From: Gammaproteobacteria bacterium
GTDB taxonomy: Bacteria; Pseudomonadota; Gammaproteobacteria; DSM-26407
Length of the DNA: 5,090 nt
NCBI GenBank assembly: GCA_028694565.1
Contig: JAQVKR010000233.1
Location: 1-5,090 of the forward strand
Direction of reading: 5' to 3'
The translations under genes were made by a program, and so were the position numbers. Within the stretch, counting starts at the first letter, position 1, and the number at the start of each line of letters is the position of its first letter. Below are positions 1 to 5,090 of this stretch, in pieces. The notes beneath the pieces are model-generated. The model did no database searches, was not told where the DNA came from, and saw only the letters and a program-made list of their open reading frames with translations.

Positions 1-240
1 CTGGTAGACCGCCTTGTAGCTCTGGGTCATGGCGTTGACCAGATCGGCGGTGCGGCTGAAGTGGTCGGTGACCTCCTCGCGGTAGTGCTTGTGCTTTTCC
101 TGCAGTTCCGCGATTTGGGCCAGCAGCTGCTGCTGGCGCCTGCGTCCGGGGATGAACAGGTAGGTCAGGGCGCCACCCACGGCCAGGCCGATGACGAAAA
201 CCAAGATGCCTGGCAGCCAGGCGATGCTCTGTCCTTCCAC
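1..240 (-). CDS. zapG: ZapG/YhcB-like (DUF1043) inner-membrane protein, 3' end cut off by window edge
   Basis: Reading from 240 down to 1 gives 80 codons with no stop, so the C-terminal part lies outside the window. Residues 6 to about 25 (AWLPGILVFVIGLAVGGALT) form one N-terminal membrane helix. A basic stretch (PGRRRQQQ) and a Gln/Glu/Lys-rich, probably coiled-coil segment follow (LLAQIAELQEKHKHYREEV), then DHFSRTADLVNAMTQSYKAVYQ. This order and the HF-R-A-L---M---Y---YQ pattern match E. coli YhcB/ZapG, which is about 130 residues long and acts in envelope growth and cell division. No ATG lies in frame upstream. I chose the GTG at 240 because GGAG (248-251) sits 7 bases before it. A repeat element begins only 30 bases upstream of the start, so the promoter must lie inside or beyond that element. 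The family call is from remembered motifs, and I am fairly sure of it. Confidence 0.85.
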   Translation of the reverse strand, partial: MEGQSIAWLPGILVFVIGLAVGGALTYLFIPGRRRQQQLLAQIAELQEKHKHYREEVTDHFSRTADLVNAMTQSYKAVYQ

Positions 241-247
241 CCCGTCT

Positions 248-251
248 CTCC
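248..251 (-). promoter_or_regulatory. Ribosome binding site fixing the GTG start of zapG
   Basis: On the minus strand GGAG is followed by 7 bases and then GTG at 240. The reading frame upstream has no ATG, so this site is the main support for a GTG start. Confidence 0.6.
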
Positions 252-269
252 AGTCCTGCCCAATGGGTT

Positions 270-440
270 CTAGTGTACTGCGCCACTCTTGGAGGTACTT
301 TCAGAACCCCCCGAAAGCGCCGGGACAAGGCGCAGTGCGCAGGCAATGGTTGTTTTCCCTTGTCAAGTGCTGCAACGCCGTCATGGCGCTTTCGGGGGGC
401 TCCCTCCGGGCGAGCCTCCAAGAGTGGCGCAGTACACTAG
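270..440. repeat. MITE-like inverted-repeat element, family 1, copy 1
   Basis: This is a non-coding element of 171 bases bounded by perfect 26-base inverted repeats (270-295 and 415-440), each ending in CTAG at the outer edge. Inside are two further nested pairs. CCCCCCGAAAGCGCC at 307-321 pairs with GGCGCTTTCGGGGGG at 385-399, and GACAAGG at 324-330 pairs with CCTTGTC at 358-364, so either strand could fold into one long interrupted hairpin. The reverse complement aligns along its whole length with 1597-1776. Relative to that copy it lacks about 12 bases next to the right arm and has 2 extra bases near the centre. It encodes no transposase. The TA at each tip would fit a TA target duplication, as in IS630/Tc1-type MITEs, but this is not proven because the parent transposon is not visible. 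Confidence 0.85.
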
Positions 441-596
441 CCTGTCGGACTTGAGGCTGATCGACTGCGCCGGCGGGACAGCGGTCCATGTGAAGCCGAT
501 TTTTCGTTACATAGACCCGCTATGCGCCTCAAAATCGGCTCCATCCGTCCTCGCTCTCCCACTCGGCTCGCTACGATCGCTCAAGTCCGACAGGCT
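439..596. repeat. Inverted-repeat element, family 2, copy A
   Basis: This element has perfect 17-base terminal inverted repeats at 439-455 and 580-596 (AGCCTGTCGGACTTGAG and its complement). An inner pair, AGCCGATTTT at 494-503 and AAAATCGGCT at 531-540, flanks a 27-base loop. It abuts family 1 copy 1 with no gap, and its outermost AG is shared with that element's CTAG end. Its reverse complement aligns with 3693-3838, giving a second diverged copy. Open reading frames across it are incidental. Likely roles are a passive dispersed repeat or a transcript 3'-end hairpin; nothing shows which. Confidence 0.8.
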
Positions 597-650
597 GCCA
601 GCGGCGTTGTCGCGCTCTGGGGGTCAAGTATACCGGCTTTGGCACCCGAA

Positions 651-664
651 GCGGCAACCGCCGC
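651..664 (-). other. Small GC hairpin just past the stop of the pentapeptide-repeat gene
   Basis: GCGGC (651-655) and GCCGC (660-664) form a 5-base-pair stem with a 4-base loop, 2 bases beyond the stop codon on the minus strand. No T-run follows on the transcribed side, so it is not a typical intrinsic terminator. The larger hairpin of the family 2 element further downstream could also end the transcript. Function is uncertain. Confidence 0.25.
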
Positions 665-665
665 C

Positions 666-1517
666 TCAGCGCCAACCGGTCTTGGTGGGTGGGATGACCG
701 CGTTGCGCGCCCCGGAGAGGTGGGCGTAGTCGAGCGTGACCAGAAACAGCTCGACGCCGTTCAGATCGGCGCCGGTCAGGTTGGCATTGCGCAGGATCGA
801 GCCGGTCAGGCTGGCGTGGCTCAGATCGGAATCGGTGAGATCGGCGTCGCGCAGGTTGGCTTCCTGGATGACGGTGTGATCGAGGCGCGCGCCATGGAGA
901 ATCGCGCCGCGCAGGTTGGCCAGATTGAGTACCGCCGCCTTGCTGCCCGCGGTGGCGCCGAGGTGGGCCCGGCTGAGATCGGCATGGATCAGGTTGGCGC
1001 TGTTCAGGTGCGCGCCGGAGAGCATGGCGTCGCACAGTTCGGCCTCGCGCAAGTCGGCGTCGATGAGGAGGCTGCCGCTGAGATCGGTGGAGCGCATGTT
1101 GGTCATGCACAGGGTGGCGCCGCGCAGGTCCGCCTCGTTCAGCCGTGCGTGTTCCAGGTTGGCCTGGTGCAGATCCGCCAGGCGCAGGTCGGCGCGGCGC
1201 AGATCCGCCCCGGAGAAGTTGCACTCCACCAGGACCGCCGCCCCGCCATGGGTCCCGTCGCCGAATTTCGCGCCGGTGAGATCGGCGCCGCTCAGGTTGG
1301 CGCGATTGAGATGGGCGCCGCGCAGGTCGGCATTGACGAGGCGGGCGCCGACGAGGTTGGCGTCGCGGAGATTGGCATAGACCAGGTGCGCGCCTTCCAG
1401 GTTCGCCTCGTGCAGGTCGGCGTGCTCGAGGTTCATGTCCGTGAGGTCGGCGCCCGCGAGACTGTCGCCCGCGAAGGTGGCGATGATCGATCCGGTGATG
1501 CGGTTCCTGATCTCCAT
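666..1517 (-). CDS. Pentapeptide-repeat protein (283 aa)
   Basis: From about residue 20 to 267 almost the whole protein is A(D/N)LXX-type pentapeptide repeats, with a central Leu, Phe or Met every fifth residue. Such repeats fold into a right-handed four-sided beta-helix. The first 19 residues (MEIRNRITGSIIATFAGDS) look like a small N-terminal cap. The repeat is broken twice, after F85 and after L186. At each break the next core residue comes 16 rather than 15 positions later, and AAVL sits at the same offset. There is no signal peptide or membrane helix, so it is probably cytosolic. The ATG at 1517 has GGGGAG 5 bases upstream. The gene stands alone, with repeat elements on both sides. The family includes DNA-mimicking gyrase protectors (Qnr, MfpA) and many proteins of unknown role. 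Nothing here identifies a target, so no function is assigned. Confidence 0.93.
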   Translation of the reverse strand: MEIRNRITGSIIATFAGDSLAGADLTDMNLEHADLHEANLEGAHLVYANLRDANLVGARLVNADLRGAHLNRANLSGADLTGAKFGDGTHGGAAVLVECNFSGADLRRADLRLADLHQANLEHARLNEADLRGATLCMTNMRSTDLSGSLLIDADLREAELCDAMLSGAHLNSANLIHADLSRAHLGATAGSKAAVLNLANLRGAILHGARLDHTVIQEANLRDADLTDSDLSHASLTGSILRNANLTGADLNGVELFLVTLDYAHLSGARNAVIPPTKTGWR

Positions 1518-1559
1518 GGAGGCTCCCCCTGCGGCGCGCCGGTGTTGCCCGGCTCGTGT

Positions 1560-1576
1560 TTTATAGGTTGCTTATA
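1560..1576 (-). promoter_or_regulatory. Possible -10 region(s) for the pentapeptide-repeat gene
   Basis: An AT-rich island in otherwise GC-rich DNA holds two -10-like hexamers on the minus strand, TATAAG (1576-1571) and TATAAA (1565-1560), 43 to 60 bases before the start codon. No good TTGACA-like box lies at the right spacing for either. For TATAAG the -35 position falls on the tip of the family 1 element at 1597, so insertion of that element may have altered the promoter. Confidence 0.35.
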
Positions 1577-1596
1577 TGTCCTGCTGTAATGAATTG

Positions 1597-1776
1597 TAGT
1601 GTAGTGCGTCACTCTTGGAGGCGCATTCAGCGGCTCGCCCGGAGGGAGCCCCCCGAAAGCGCCATGACGGCGTTGCAGCACTTGACAAGGGAACAACCAT
1701 TGCCTGCGCACTGCGCCTTGTCCTGGCACTTTCGGGGGGGCTCTGAAAGTGCCTCCAAGAGTGACGCACTACACTA
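1597..1776. repeat. MITE-like inverted-repeat element, family 1, copy 2 (opposite orientation)
   Basis: This is a 180-base element with perfect 26-base inverted repeats at 1597-1622 and 1751-1776. The nested inner pair is CCCCCCGAAAGCGCC at 1649-1663 with GGCACTTTCGGGGGG at 1725-1739 (one mismatch), plus GACAAGG at 1684-1690 with CCTTGTC at 1716-1722. The plus strand corresponds to the minus strand of 270-440. This copy keeps about 12 bases near the left arm (around 1622-1633) that copy 1 lacks. Those bases extend the arm pairing, because GGCGCATTCAG roughly matches the complement of CTGAAAGTGCC, so this copy looks closer to full length. It separates the divergent starts of the pentapeptide-repeat and thioredoxin-like genes and must influence, or at least lie close to, both promoters. 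Confidence 0.87.
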
Positions 1777-1875
1777 GCACATGCGCCCGCCGCCGGCGGC
1801 CCGGGAGCGGGGCGTTGATGATGGAACGGAACGCTGGTATTGATGGGCATGATTCCGCCGAATGAGTCGCCGGTC

Positions 1876-2913
1876 ATGCGCGCGCTGCTGTCCGCCCTTC
1901 TGCTCTGTCTGTCGCTGCCGGTTTCCGCGCCGCTGCCGGCCGCTCCGGAGGAGCCGCTCGATCCGCTCGATTTCGACGACCGGCCCCTGTCCCGGGAGGT
2001 CCGGCACCCGGCCTGGTTCAAGCTGAGCTTCCTGGATCTGCGCGAGGATCTGCGCGAGAGCGTGCAGGCGGGCAAGCGGGGGCTCATGGTCTATTTCGGC
2101 CAGAAGTTCTGTCCCTACTGCCGCAACCTGATGGAAATCAACTTCCGCCAGGAGGATATCGTGGCCTATACCCGGGCCCATTTCGACGTGGTCGCCATCG
2201 ATATCCACGGCCCGGGCACGGTGACCGACCTCGCCGGCCGGGAGTGGGACGAGGGGGCGTTCGCGGAAGCGCAGCAGGCCAATTTCACGCCCACCCTGGT
2301 GTGGTACGACAGCAGCGGCGGCGAGGCGCTGCGGCTGCGCGGCTACTACCCGCCCTACCAGTTCCGCGCCGCCCTGGAGTACGTGGCCGATGGCCACTAC
2401 CTGGTGGAGAGCTTCGCCGACTACCTGGAGCGGGGCACGGGCGTGTTCAGCTCCGATCCGGATCTTCTCACCGAAGAGCCCTTCTTCTCGCCCGGGCCCT
2501 ACATGCTCGACCGCTCCCGGGGCCCCGCGCAGACGCCGCTGGTGGTGTTCTTCGAGCAGCCCCGCTGCCACCCCTGCGACGTGCTCCATGCCGGACCGCT
2601 GCAGGATCCGGCCATCACCGCCAGGCTGCGGGCGCTGGAGGCGGTGCAACTCGACCGGCTGGCCGAAACGCCGGTCATCACCCCCGCGGGTGAGCGTCTG
2701 ACCGCCCGCGAGTGGTCGCGGCGGCTCGGCCTGTTCTACACCCCCACGCTGCTGTTCTTCGATGAGCGGGGCGCCGAGATTCTGCGCGTCGACTCGGTGG
2801 TGCAGTTCTATCGCCTCGGCAATGTGCTCGAGTACATCAGCAGCGGCGCCTACCGCGACTTCCCCGACTACCGCCGCTGGCGCGACAGTGGCGGTGAGCG
2901 TCCCGGCGGCTGA
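1876..2913 (+). CDS. Secreted protein with two tandem thioredoxin-like domains (SoxW-like, COG2143 type)
   Basis: Numbering from the ATG at 1876 gives 345 residues. Residues 1-18 (MRALLSALLLCLSLPVSA) form a good Sec signal peptide, so the protein should act in the periplasm. Domain 1 (about 55-190) has the redox motif CPYC at 79-82 in the context VYFGQKFCPYC and a cis-proline segment FTPT near 138. Domain 2 (about 215-340) has CHPC at 231-234 in the context VVFFEQPRCHPC and YTPT near 289. Each half ends with a similar LEY(V/I)--G-Y--F-DY tail, so it is probably an internal duplication. SoxW-like proteins are periplasmic thiol-disulfide oxidoreductases; the substrate here is unknown. The start is uncertain: TTG 1840, ATG 1843 and ATG 1849 are in frame, and none has a strong ribosome binding site. 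I preferred 1876 because the longer forms put an acidic, unusual leader before the signal peptide. Confidence 0.87.
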   Translation: MRALLSALLLCLSLPVSAPLPAAPEEPLDPLDFDDRPLSREVRHPAWFKLSFLDLREDLRESVQAGKRGLMVYFGQKFCPYCRNLMEINFRQEDIVAYTRAHFDVVAIDIHGPGTVTDLAGREWDEGAFAEAQQANFTPTLVWYDSSGGEALRLRGYYPPYQFRAALEYVADGHYLVESFADYLERGTGVFSSDPDLLTEEPFFSPGPYMLDRSRGPAQTPLVVFFEQPRCHPCDVLHAGPLQDPAITARLRALEAVQLDRLAETPVITPAGERLTAREWSRRLGLFYTPTLLFFDERGAEILRVDSVVQFYRLGNVLEYISSGAYRDFPDYRRWRDSGGERPGG

Positions 2914-3046
2914 TGCGGCCGTGGATTGCCGCCACTGCCGACACCGGGGGCATGGAGATTCGTGAAGGGTGCGGCGGGCGCGCCGCCGCGGCCTGTCATC
3001 CGCTCGGCGCCCCGGTGAGCCCCGTGGCCGTGTCTTGGTTCAGTGC

Positions 3047-3053
3047 GAGGTGA
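3047..3053 (+). promoter_or_regulatory. Ribosome binding site of the alpha/beta hydrolase gene
   Basis: GAGGTGA, a strong match to the anti-Shine-Dalgarno sequence, ends 3 bases before ATG 3057, with the GAGG core 6 bases from it. It supports ATG 3057, although GTG at 3060 is also within reach. Confidence 0.7.
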
Positions 3054-3056
3054 TGA

Positions 3057-3716
3057 ATGGTGGAACAATCCGACTTTCCCTGCGGCAAGGCCCCGATCAC
3101 GATTCCGGGACCGGCCGGTGGGCTGGAGGCGCTGTGCGGCTGTCCGCGGGAGCCGGCCGGGGTCACCGCGGTGATTTGCCATCCGCACCCGCTCTACGGC
3201 GGCACCATGAACAACAAGGTGGTCTACACCGTGGCGCGGGCCCTGGAGGATCTGGGCCTGCACACGGTGCGGTTCAACTTCCGCGGGGTGGGCGCCAGCG
3301 CCGGGGCCTTCGATGCCGGCCGGGGCGAGACCGAGGATCTGCTGGCGGTCCTGCGCTGGGCGGCCGGGCGGCGCCCGGGCGAGCGTTTCTGGCTGGCCGG
3401 CTTCTCCTTCGGCTCCTATGTCGCGGCCCGGGCCGCATCGCAGTGGAAAACCGAGCGGCTCATCAGCATCGCCCCGCCCGTGGCGCGTTTCGATTTCAGC
3501 GAGTTTCCCCGGCCCGACTGCCCGTGGCTGGTGGTGCAGGGGGACGCCGACGAGGTGGTGGACCCCGGCGCGGTGTTCGGCTGGCTGGCGGGGCTCGTGC
3601 CCGCGCCCGCGGTGATCCGCATGGAGGGCGCCGGCCATTTTTTCCACGGCCGCCTCATCGAGCTGCGCGAGCGGCTCAAGTCCGCCCTGGGGGGCGTCGG
3701 AGGCGAGCGAGCGTAG
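3057..3716 (+). CDS. Small alpha/beta hydrolase (COG2945-like), about 219 aa
   Basis: The protein is a compact alpha/beta hydrolase without a lid domain or signal peptide, so it is probably cytosolic. Visible family motifs are CHPHPLYGGTMNNKVV (41-56), RFNFRGVGASAGAFDAGRGE (72-91), the nucleophile elbow GFSFG with Ser117, QGDADEVVD (161-169) with the likely acid at Asp165, and GAGHFFHG with catalytic His194. The full triad is therefore present. HPHPLYGG and FRGVG-S-G-FD-G-GE are hallmarks of the COG2945 hydrolases; their natural substrate is generally unknown and esterase-like activity is expected. The gene follows the thioredoxin-like gene by 143 bases and may share its transcript, although no functional link is evident. 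Its last codons (GVGGERA and the stop) lie inside the left end of a family 2 repeat, so the native C-terminus has probably been replaced or extended by repeat sequence. Confidence 0.9.
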   Translation: MVEQSDFPCGKAPITIPGPAGGLEALCGCPREPAGVTAVICHPHPLYGGTMNNKVVYTVARALEDLGLHTVRFNFRGVGASAGAFDAGRGETEDLLAVLRWAAGRRPGERFWLAGFSFGSYVAARAASQWKTERLISIAPPVARFDFSEFPRPDCPWLVVQGDADEVVDPGAVFGWLAGLVPAPAVIRMEGAGHFFHGRLIELRERLKSALGGVGGERA

Positions 3717-3838
3717 CGAGCCGGGCACGGAGGGGGCCGCTCTTGAGGCGCATGGTGGTTCCGTGCAACGAAAAACCGGACCCGTACGAACCGCTGTTCC
3801 GCCGGCGCCGTGGACCCGCCTCAAGTTCGGCAGGCTCC
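3693..3838. repeat. Inverted-repeat element, family 2, copy B (diverged)
   Basis: It aligns end to end with the reverse complement of 439-596. Shared blocks include GCGTAGCGAGCCG near 3711, TTGAGGCGCAT near 3743, CAACGAAAAA near 3766, CCGCTGTTCCGCCGGCGC near 3791 and CCTCAAGTTCGGCAGGCT near 3819. The right terminal repeat is nearly intact, with one change in CTCAAGTCCGACAGG. The left one is degraded (GTCGGAGGCGAGCGA), and the inner hairpin pairing seen in copy A is largely lost. It overlaps the end of the hydrolase gene, including its stop codon at 3714-3716. The boundaries are approximate, especially on the left. Confidence 0.75.
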
Positions 3839-3999
3839 CAGCCCCCGTGGCCGGGCCCTGGGGGCGATCGCCTCATTCAGCCGCTCTATCCTTACGAATA
3901 ATCCGTTTATTTCCACCCGCGCTCCGGTTGTGCTACCTATGAACCCACGCGCATGCAAGTGCGCAATCCATAAAGCAGTGCATAACGATATTAAGAGAT
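3839..3999 (+). other. AT-richer intergenic stretch upstream of the CBS gene; promoter expected but not located
   Basis: No credible gene is seen. From about 3888 the base composition becomes clearly more AT-rich than the surrounding coding DNA, as expected for a promoter region of the gene starting at 4013. I could not find a convincing -35/-10 pair. TATTAA near 3989 is too close to the ribosome binding site to be a persuasive -10, and TTGTGC at 3928 has no -10 at the correct spacing. Confidence 0.4.
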
Positions 4000-4006
4000 G
4001 GAGGGG
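4000..4006 (+). promoter_or_regulatory. Ribosome binding site fixing the start of the CBS gene at 4013
   Basis: GGAGGGG lies 6 bases before ATG 4013. An in-frame ATG at 3998 overlaps this site and has no good site of its own, so the shorter start is preferred. Confidence 0.75.
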
Positions 4007-4012
4007 TGTACG

Positions 4013-4633
4013 ATGGTAGAGTTCTACAAGCGGCTCGTGTCGAAGCCCCTGCCGGCGGGTACGCCGGTCTACCGCGCCGATCAGGTGCTGTCCGGGACGG
4101 TGACCCTGGAGAGCCCGGCGCTGGACGTGATGACCGACCTCAAGCGGGTCAAGGTGGTGACCATCACCGCCGACGCCAGCCTGGACGACGCCATCAACCG
4201 CATGGTCTGCGCCGGCGTGCGCATGCTGCTGGTGGTGGACCGCGACGACGCGGTGATGGGCGTGCTGACCTCCCGCGATCTCAGCGGGGAGCGCCCGGTG
4301 GAGTATGCCTCCCGCGAACGGGTGGCCCGGGAATCGATCCGGGTGGGGGACATCATGACCGCCCGCGAGCAGATGGAGGTCCTGTGCATGGACGACGTGG
4401 AGCGGAGCCGGGTGGGCGACCTGGTGGAGACGCTCCGTCTCGCCGGACGCCAGCATGCGGTGGTGGTGGAAAAGGCCGGGATTGCCGGCCAGATGGCCAT
4501 TCGCGGGATCTTCTCCGTCACCCGCATCGGCCGCCAGCTCGGGGTGGAGATCCAGCCCTCCGGCCTGGTGCAGAGCTTCGCCGAGCTGGAGATGGTGATG
4601 AACGCCTCCTCGCTGCGCGCCGCGGCGGTCTGA
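4013..4633 (+). CDS. CBS-domain-pair protein (206 aa)
   Basis: The protein has a short N-terminal segment (1-36) followed by two CBS motifs that would form one Bateman module. CBS 1 covers about 37-91 (VMTDLKRVKVVTITADASLD, then VRMLLVVDRDDAVMGVLTSRDL, the typical ending). CBS 2 covers about 110-171 (RVGDIMTAREQMEVLCMDDV, then HAVVVEK, MAIRGIFSVTRIGRQL). Position 151-163 has a longer loop (EKAGIAGQMA) between the two strands of CBS 2. No other domain, signal peptide or membrane helix is seen. Bateman modules bind adenine nucleotides and usually regulate a partner. A stand-alone one probably acts as a small energy sensor or binding protein, but the partner is not indicated by the neighbours. 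It appears monocistronic: a repeat element lies on its downstream side and the next gene is convergent. Confidence 0.9.
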   Translation: MVEFYKRLVSKPLPAGTPVYRADQVLSGTVTLESPALDVMTDLKRVKVVTITADASLDDAINRMVCAGVRMLLVVDRDDAVMGVLTSRDLSGERPVEYASRERVARESIRVGDIMTAREQMEVLCMDDVERSRVGDLVETLRLAGRQHAVVVEKAGIAGQMAIRGIFSVTRIGRQLGVEIQPSGLVQSFAELEMVMNASSLRAAAV

Positions 4634-4658
4634 TCCGGATCACCACGTTTCGTTATCG

Positions 4659-4909
4659 CCACGAAGGCACGAAGGACACGAAGAAAAGCGCAAAGACCTT
4701 TTCATCCGCAGATTACACAACTTGTCCTGTGGAGCATGAGGCGGTGCTCCGGCCATCCCGACAGCGGTGGCCCAGGCTGTGTGTTCCGTTGCTTCACGCC
4801 TCACGGCTATGGGGTTCGCCGATGCGGCCTGTCACGGGCAATAGCCAATCCGCGTAATCTGCGGATAACCGGTCTTTCCCTCTTCGTGTCCTTCGTGCCT
4901 TCGCGGTGA
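4659..4909. repeat. Long inverted repeat (family 3) between convergent genes
   Basis: Two arms pair in three nested blocks. A perfect 22-base block at 4662-4683 pairs with 4882-4903 and is built of CACGAAGG-like units. AAAGACC at 4692-4698 pairs with GGTCTTT at 4871-4877. ATCCGCAGATTAC at 4704-4716 pairs with GTAATCTGCGGAT at 4854-4866. The 137-base centre contains a small GGAGCA/TGCTCC hairpin (4731-4736 with 4745-4750) and no gene. CACGAAGGACACGAAG-type and ATCCGCAGATTAC-type sequences are, from memory, common dispersed intergenic repeats in many environmental bacteria. Its position between two convergent genes would let the hairpin end both transcripts, though no T-run is present to make a standard terminator. 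Confidence 0.85.
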
Positions 4910-4919
4910 GAACAGTCAG

Positions 4920-5090
4920 TCAATCCCGGGCCGGATTGAGGGGGAGGACCACTTCCACCACCTCCTCGGCCTCGTTGTAGCGGGTCCTGAACCCCAGGCG
5001 CCGGCTCAGGTTGAGCATTGCTCGGTTCTGGGGCAGCACCTGGGCCATGATTTCGCCCGTACCCCGCTCCCGGCAGTAGCGCACCATCTT
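4920..5090 (-). CDS. C-terminal end of a GNAT-family acetyltransferase, 5' part outside the window
   Basis: Reading in from 5090 to the TGA at 4922-4920 gives 56 residues. They include KMVRYCRERGTGEIMAQVLP and QNRAMLNLSRRLGF, the usual last helix and strand of a GNAT fold (A--LG-GE----VL--N--ML-L-R-LGF), followed by an acidic stretch and a final strand VVEVVLPL. This C-terminus resembles the GNAT domain of the large protein-lysine acetyltransferases fused to an acyl-CoA synthetase-like part (Pat/YfiQ type). With so little sequence, a stand-alone GNAT enzyme is equally possible. It is convergent with the CBS gene, and its stop is only about 10 bases from the family 3 repeat. Confidence 0.8.
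   Translation of the reverse strand, partial: KMVRYCRERGTGEIMAQVLPQNRAMLNLSRRLGFRTRYNEAEEVVEVVLPLNPARD

Noticed and set aside
289..729. Open frames running through the family 1 and family 2 elements
   Set aside because: They have no ribosome binding site, cross element boundaries and consist mostly of inverted-repeat sequence, so they are incidental.
522..1589. Long plus-strand open frame of 355 codons with repeating VGxAQxG-like residues
   Set aside because: It is the antisense of the pentapeptide-repeat gene. The repeated pattern is the reverse reading of its five-codon repeat, and the minus-strand product is a textbook family member with a ribosome binding site.
1683..1712. TTGACA at 1683-1688 in family 1 copy 2, and its counterpart on the minus strand of copy 1, as an outward promoter -35 box
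   Set aside because: The hexamer matches the consensus, but no -10-like sequence occurs 16 to 18 bases downstream in either copy. It is also explained as part of the GACAAGG/CCTTGTC inner pairing.
2971..2986. GC hairpin between the thioredoxin-like and hydrolase genes as an intrinsic terminator
   Set aside because: GCGGCG and CGCCGC pair around a 4-base loop, but no T-run follows and such short GC palindromes are expected by chance here.
2868..3824. Minus-strand open frame of 318 codons opposite the hydrolase gene
   Set aside because: It is the antisense shadow in GC-rich DNA of a clear alpha/beta hydrolase with its full catalytic triad.
3998..4012. Alternative ATG start at 3998 for the CBS gene
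   Set aside because: The ATG at 3998 overlaps the strong GGAGGGG site that is ideally placed for ATG 4013.
4661..4683. CACGAAGG-like tandem units as a CRISPR array
   Set aside because: The units are only about 8 bases apart with no spacers, and the mirrored copy at 4882-4903 shows that this is one arm of an inverted repeat.

Overview
The window is GC-rich and comes from a bacterium. The partial gene at the left edge looks like zapG/yhcB (DUF1043), a family typical of Gammaproteobacteria. With the high GC content and a SoxW-like thioredoxin protein, this suggests a gammaproteobacterium of the Chromatiales/Ectothiorhodospiraceae kind. That placement is inference from gene content, not a match to a known genome.

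Layout from left to right: (1) the 5' part of a zapG-like gene on the minus strand (1-240); (2) two abutting non-coding inverted-repeat elements, a nested hairpin element (270-440, 'family 1') and a second type (439-596, 'family 2'); (3) a pentapeptide-repeat gene on the minus strand (666-1517) with an AT-rich upstream stretch; (4) a second family 1 copy in the opposite orientation (1597-1776); (5) a secreted protein with two thioredoxin-like domains, plus strand (1876-2913); (6) a small alpha/beta hydrolase, plus strand (3057-3716), whose last codons and stop lie inside a degraded second family 2 copy (about 3693-3838); (7) an AT-richer gap, then a CBS-domain-pair protein, plus strand (4013-4633); (8) a third kind of long inverted repeat (4659-4909); (9) the 3' end of a GNAT acetyltransferase gene entering from the right on the minus strand (4920-5090).

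The genes are housekeeping or accessory single genes and do not form an obvious pathway. Only the thioredoxin protein and the hydrolase could be co-transcribed, across a 143-base gap. The window is most notable for its intergenic repeats: five copies of three families fill nearly all the longer gaps. The two family 1 copies bracket the pentapeptide-repeat gene, and their arms show paired changes. I see no CRISPR array, tRNA, rRNA, transposase or recognisable defence system, and nothing that makes a strong case for a new multi-gene system.
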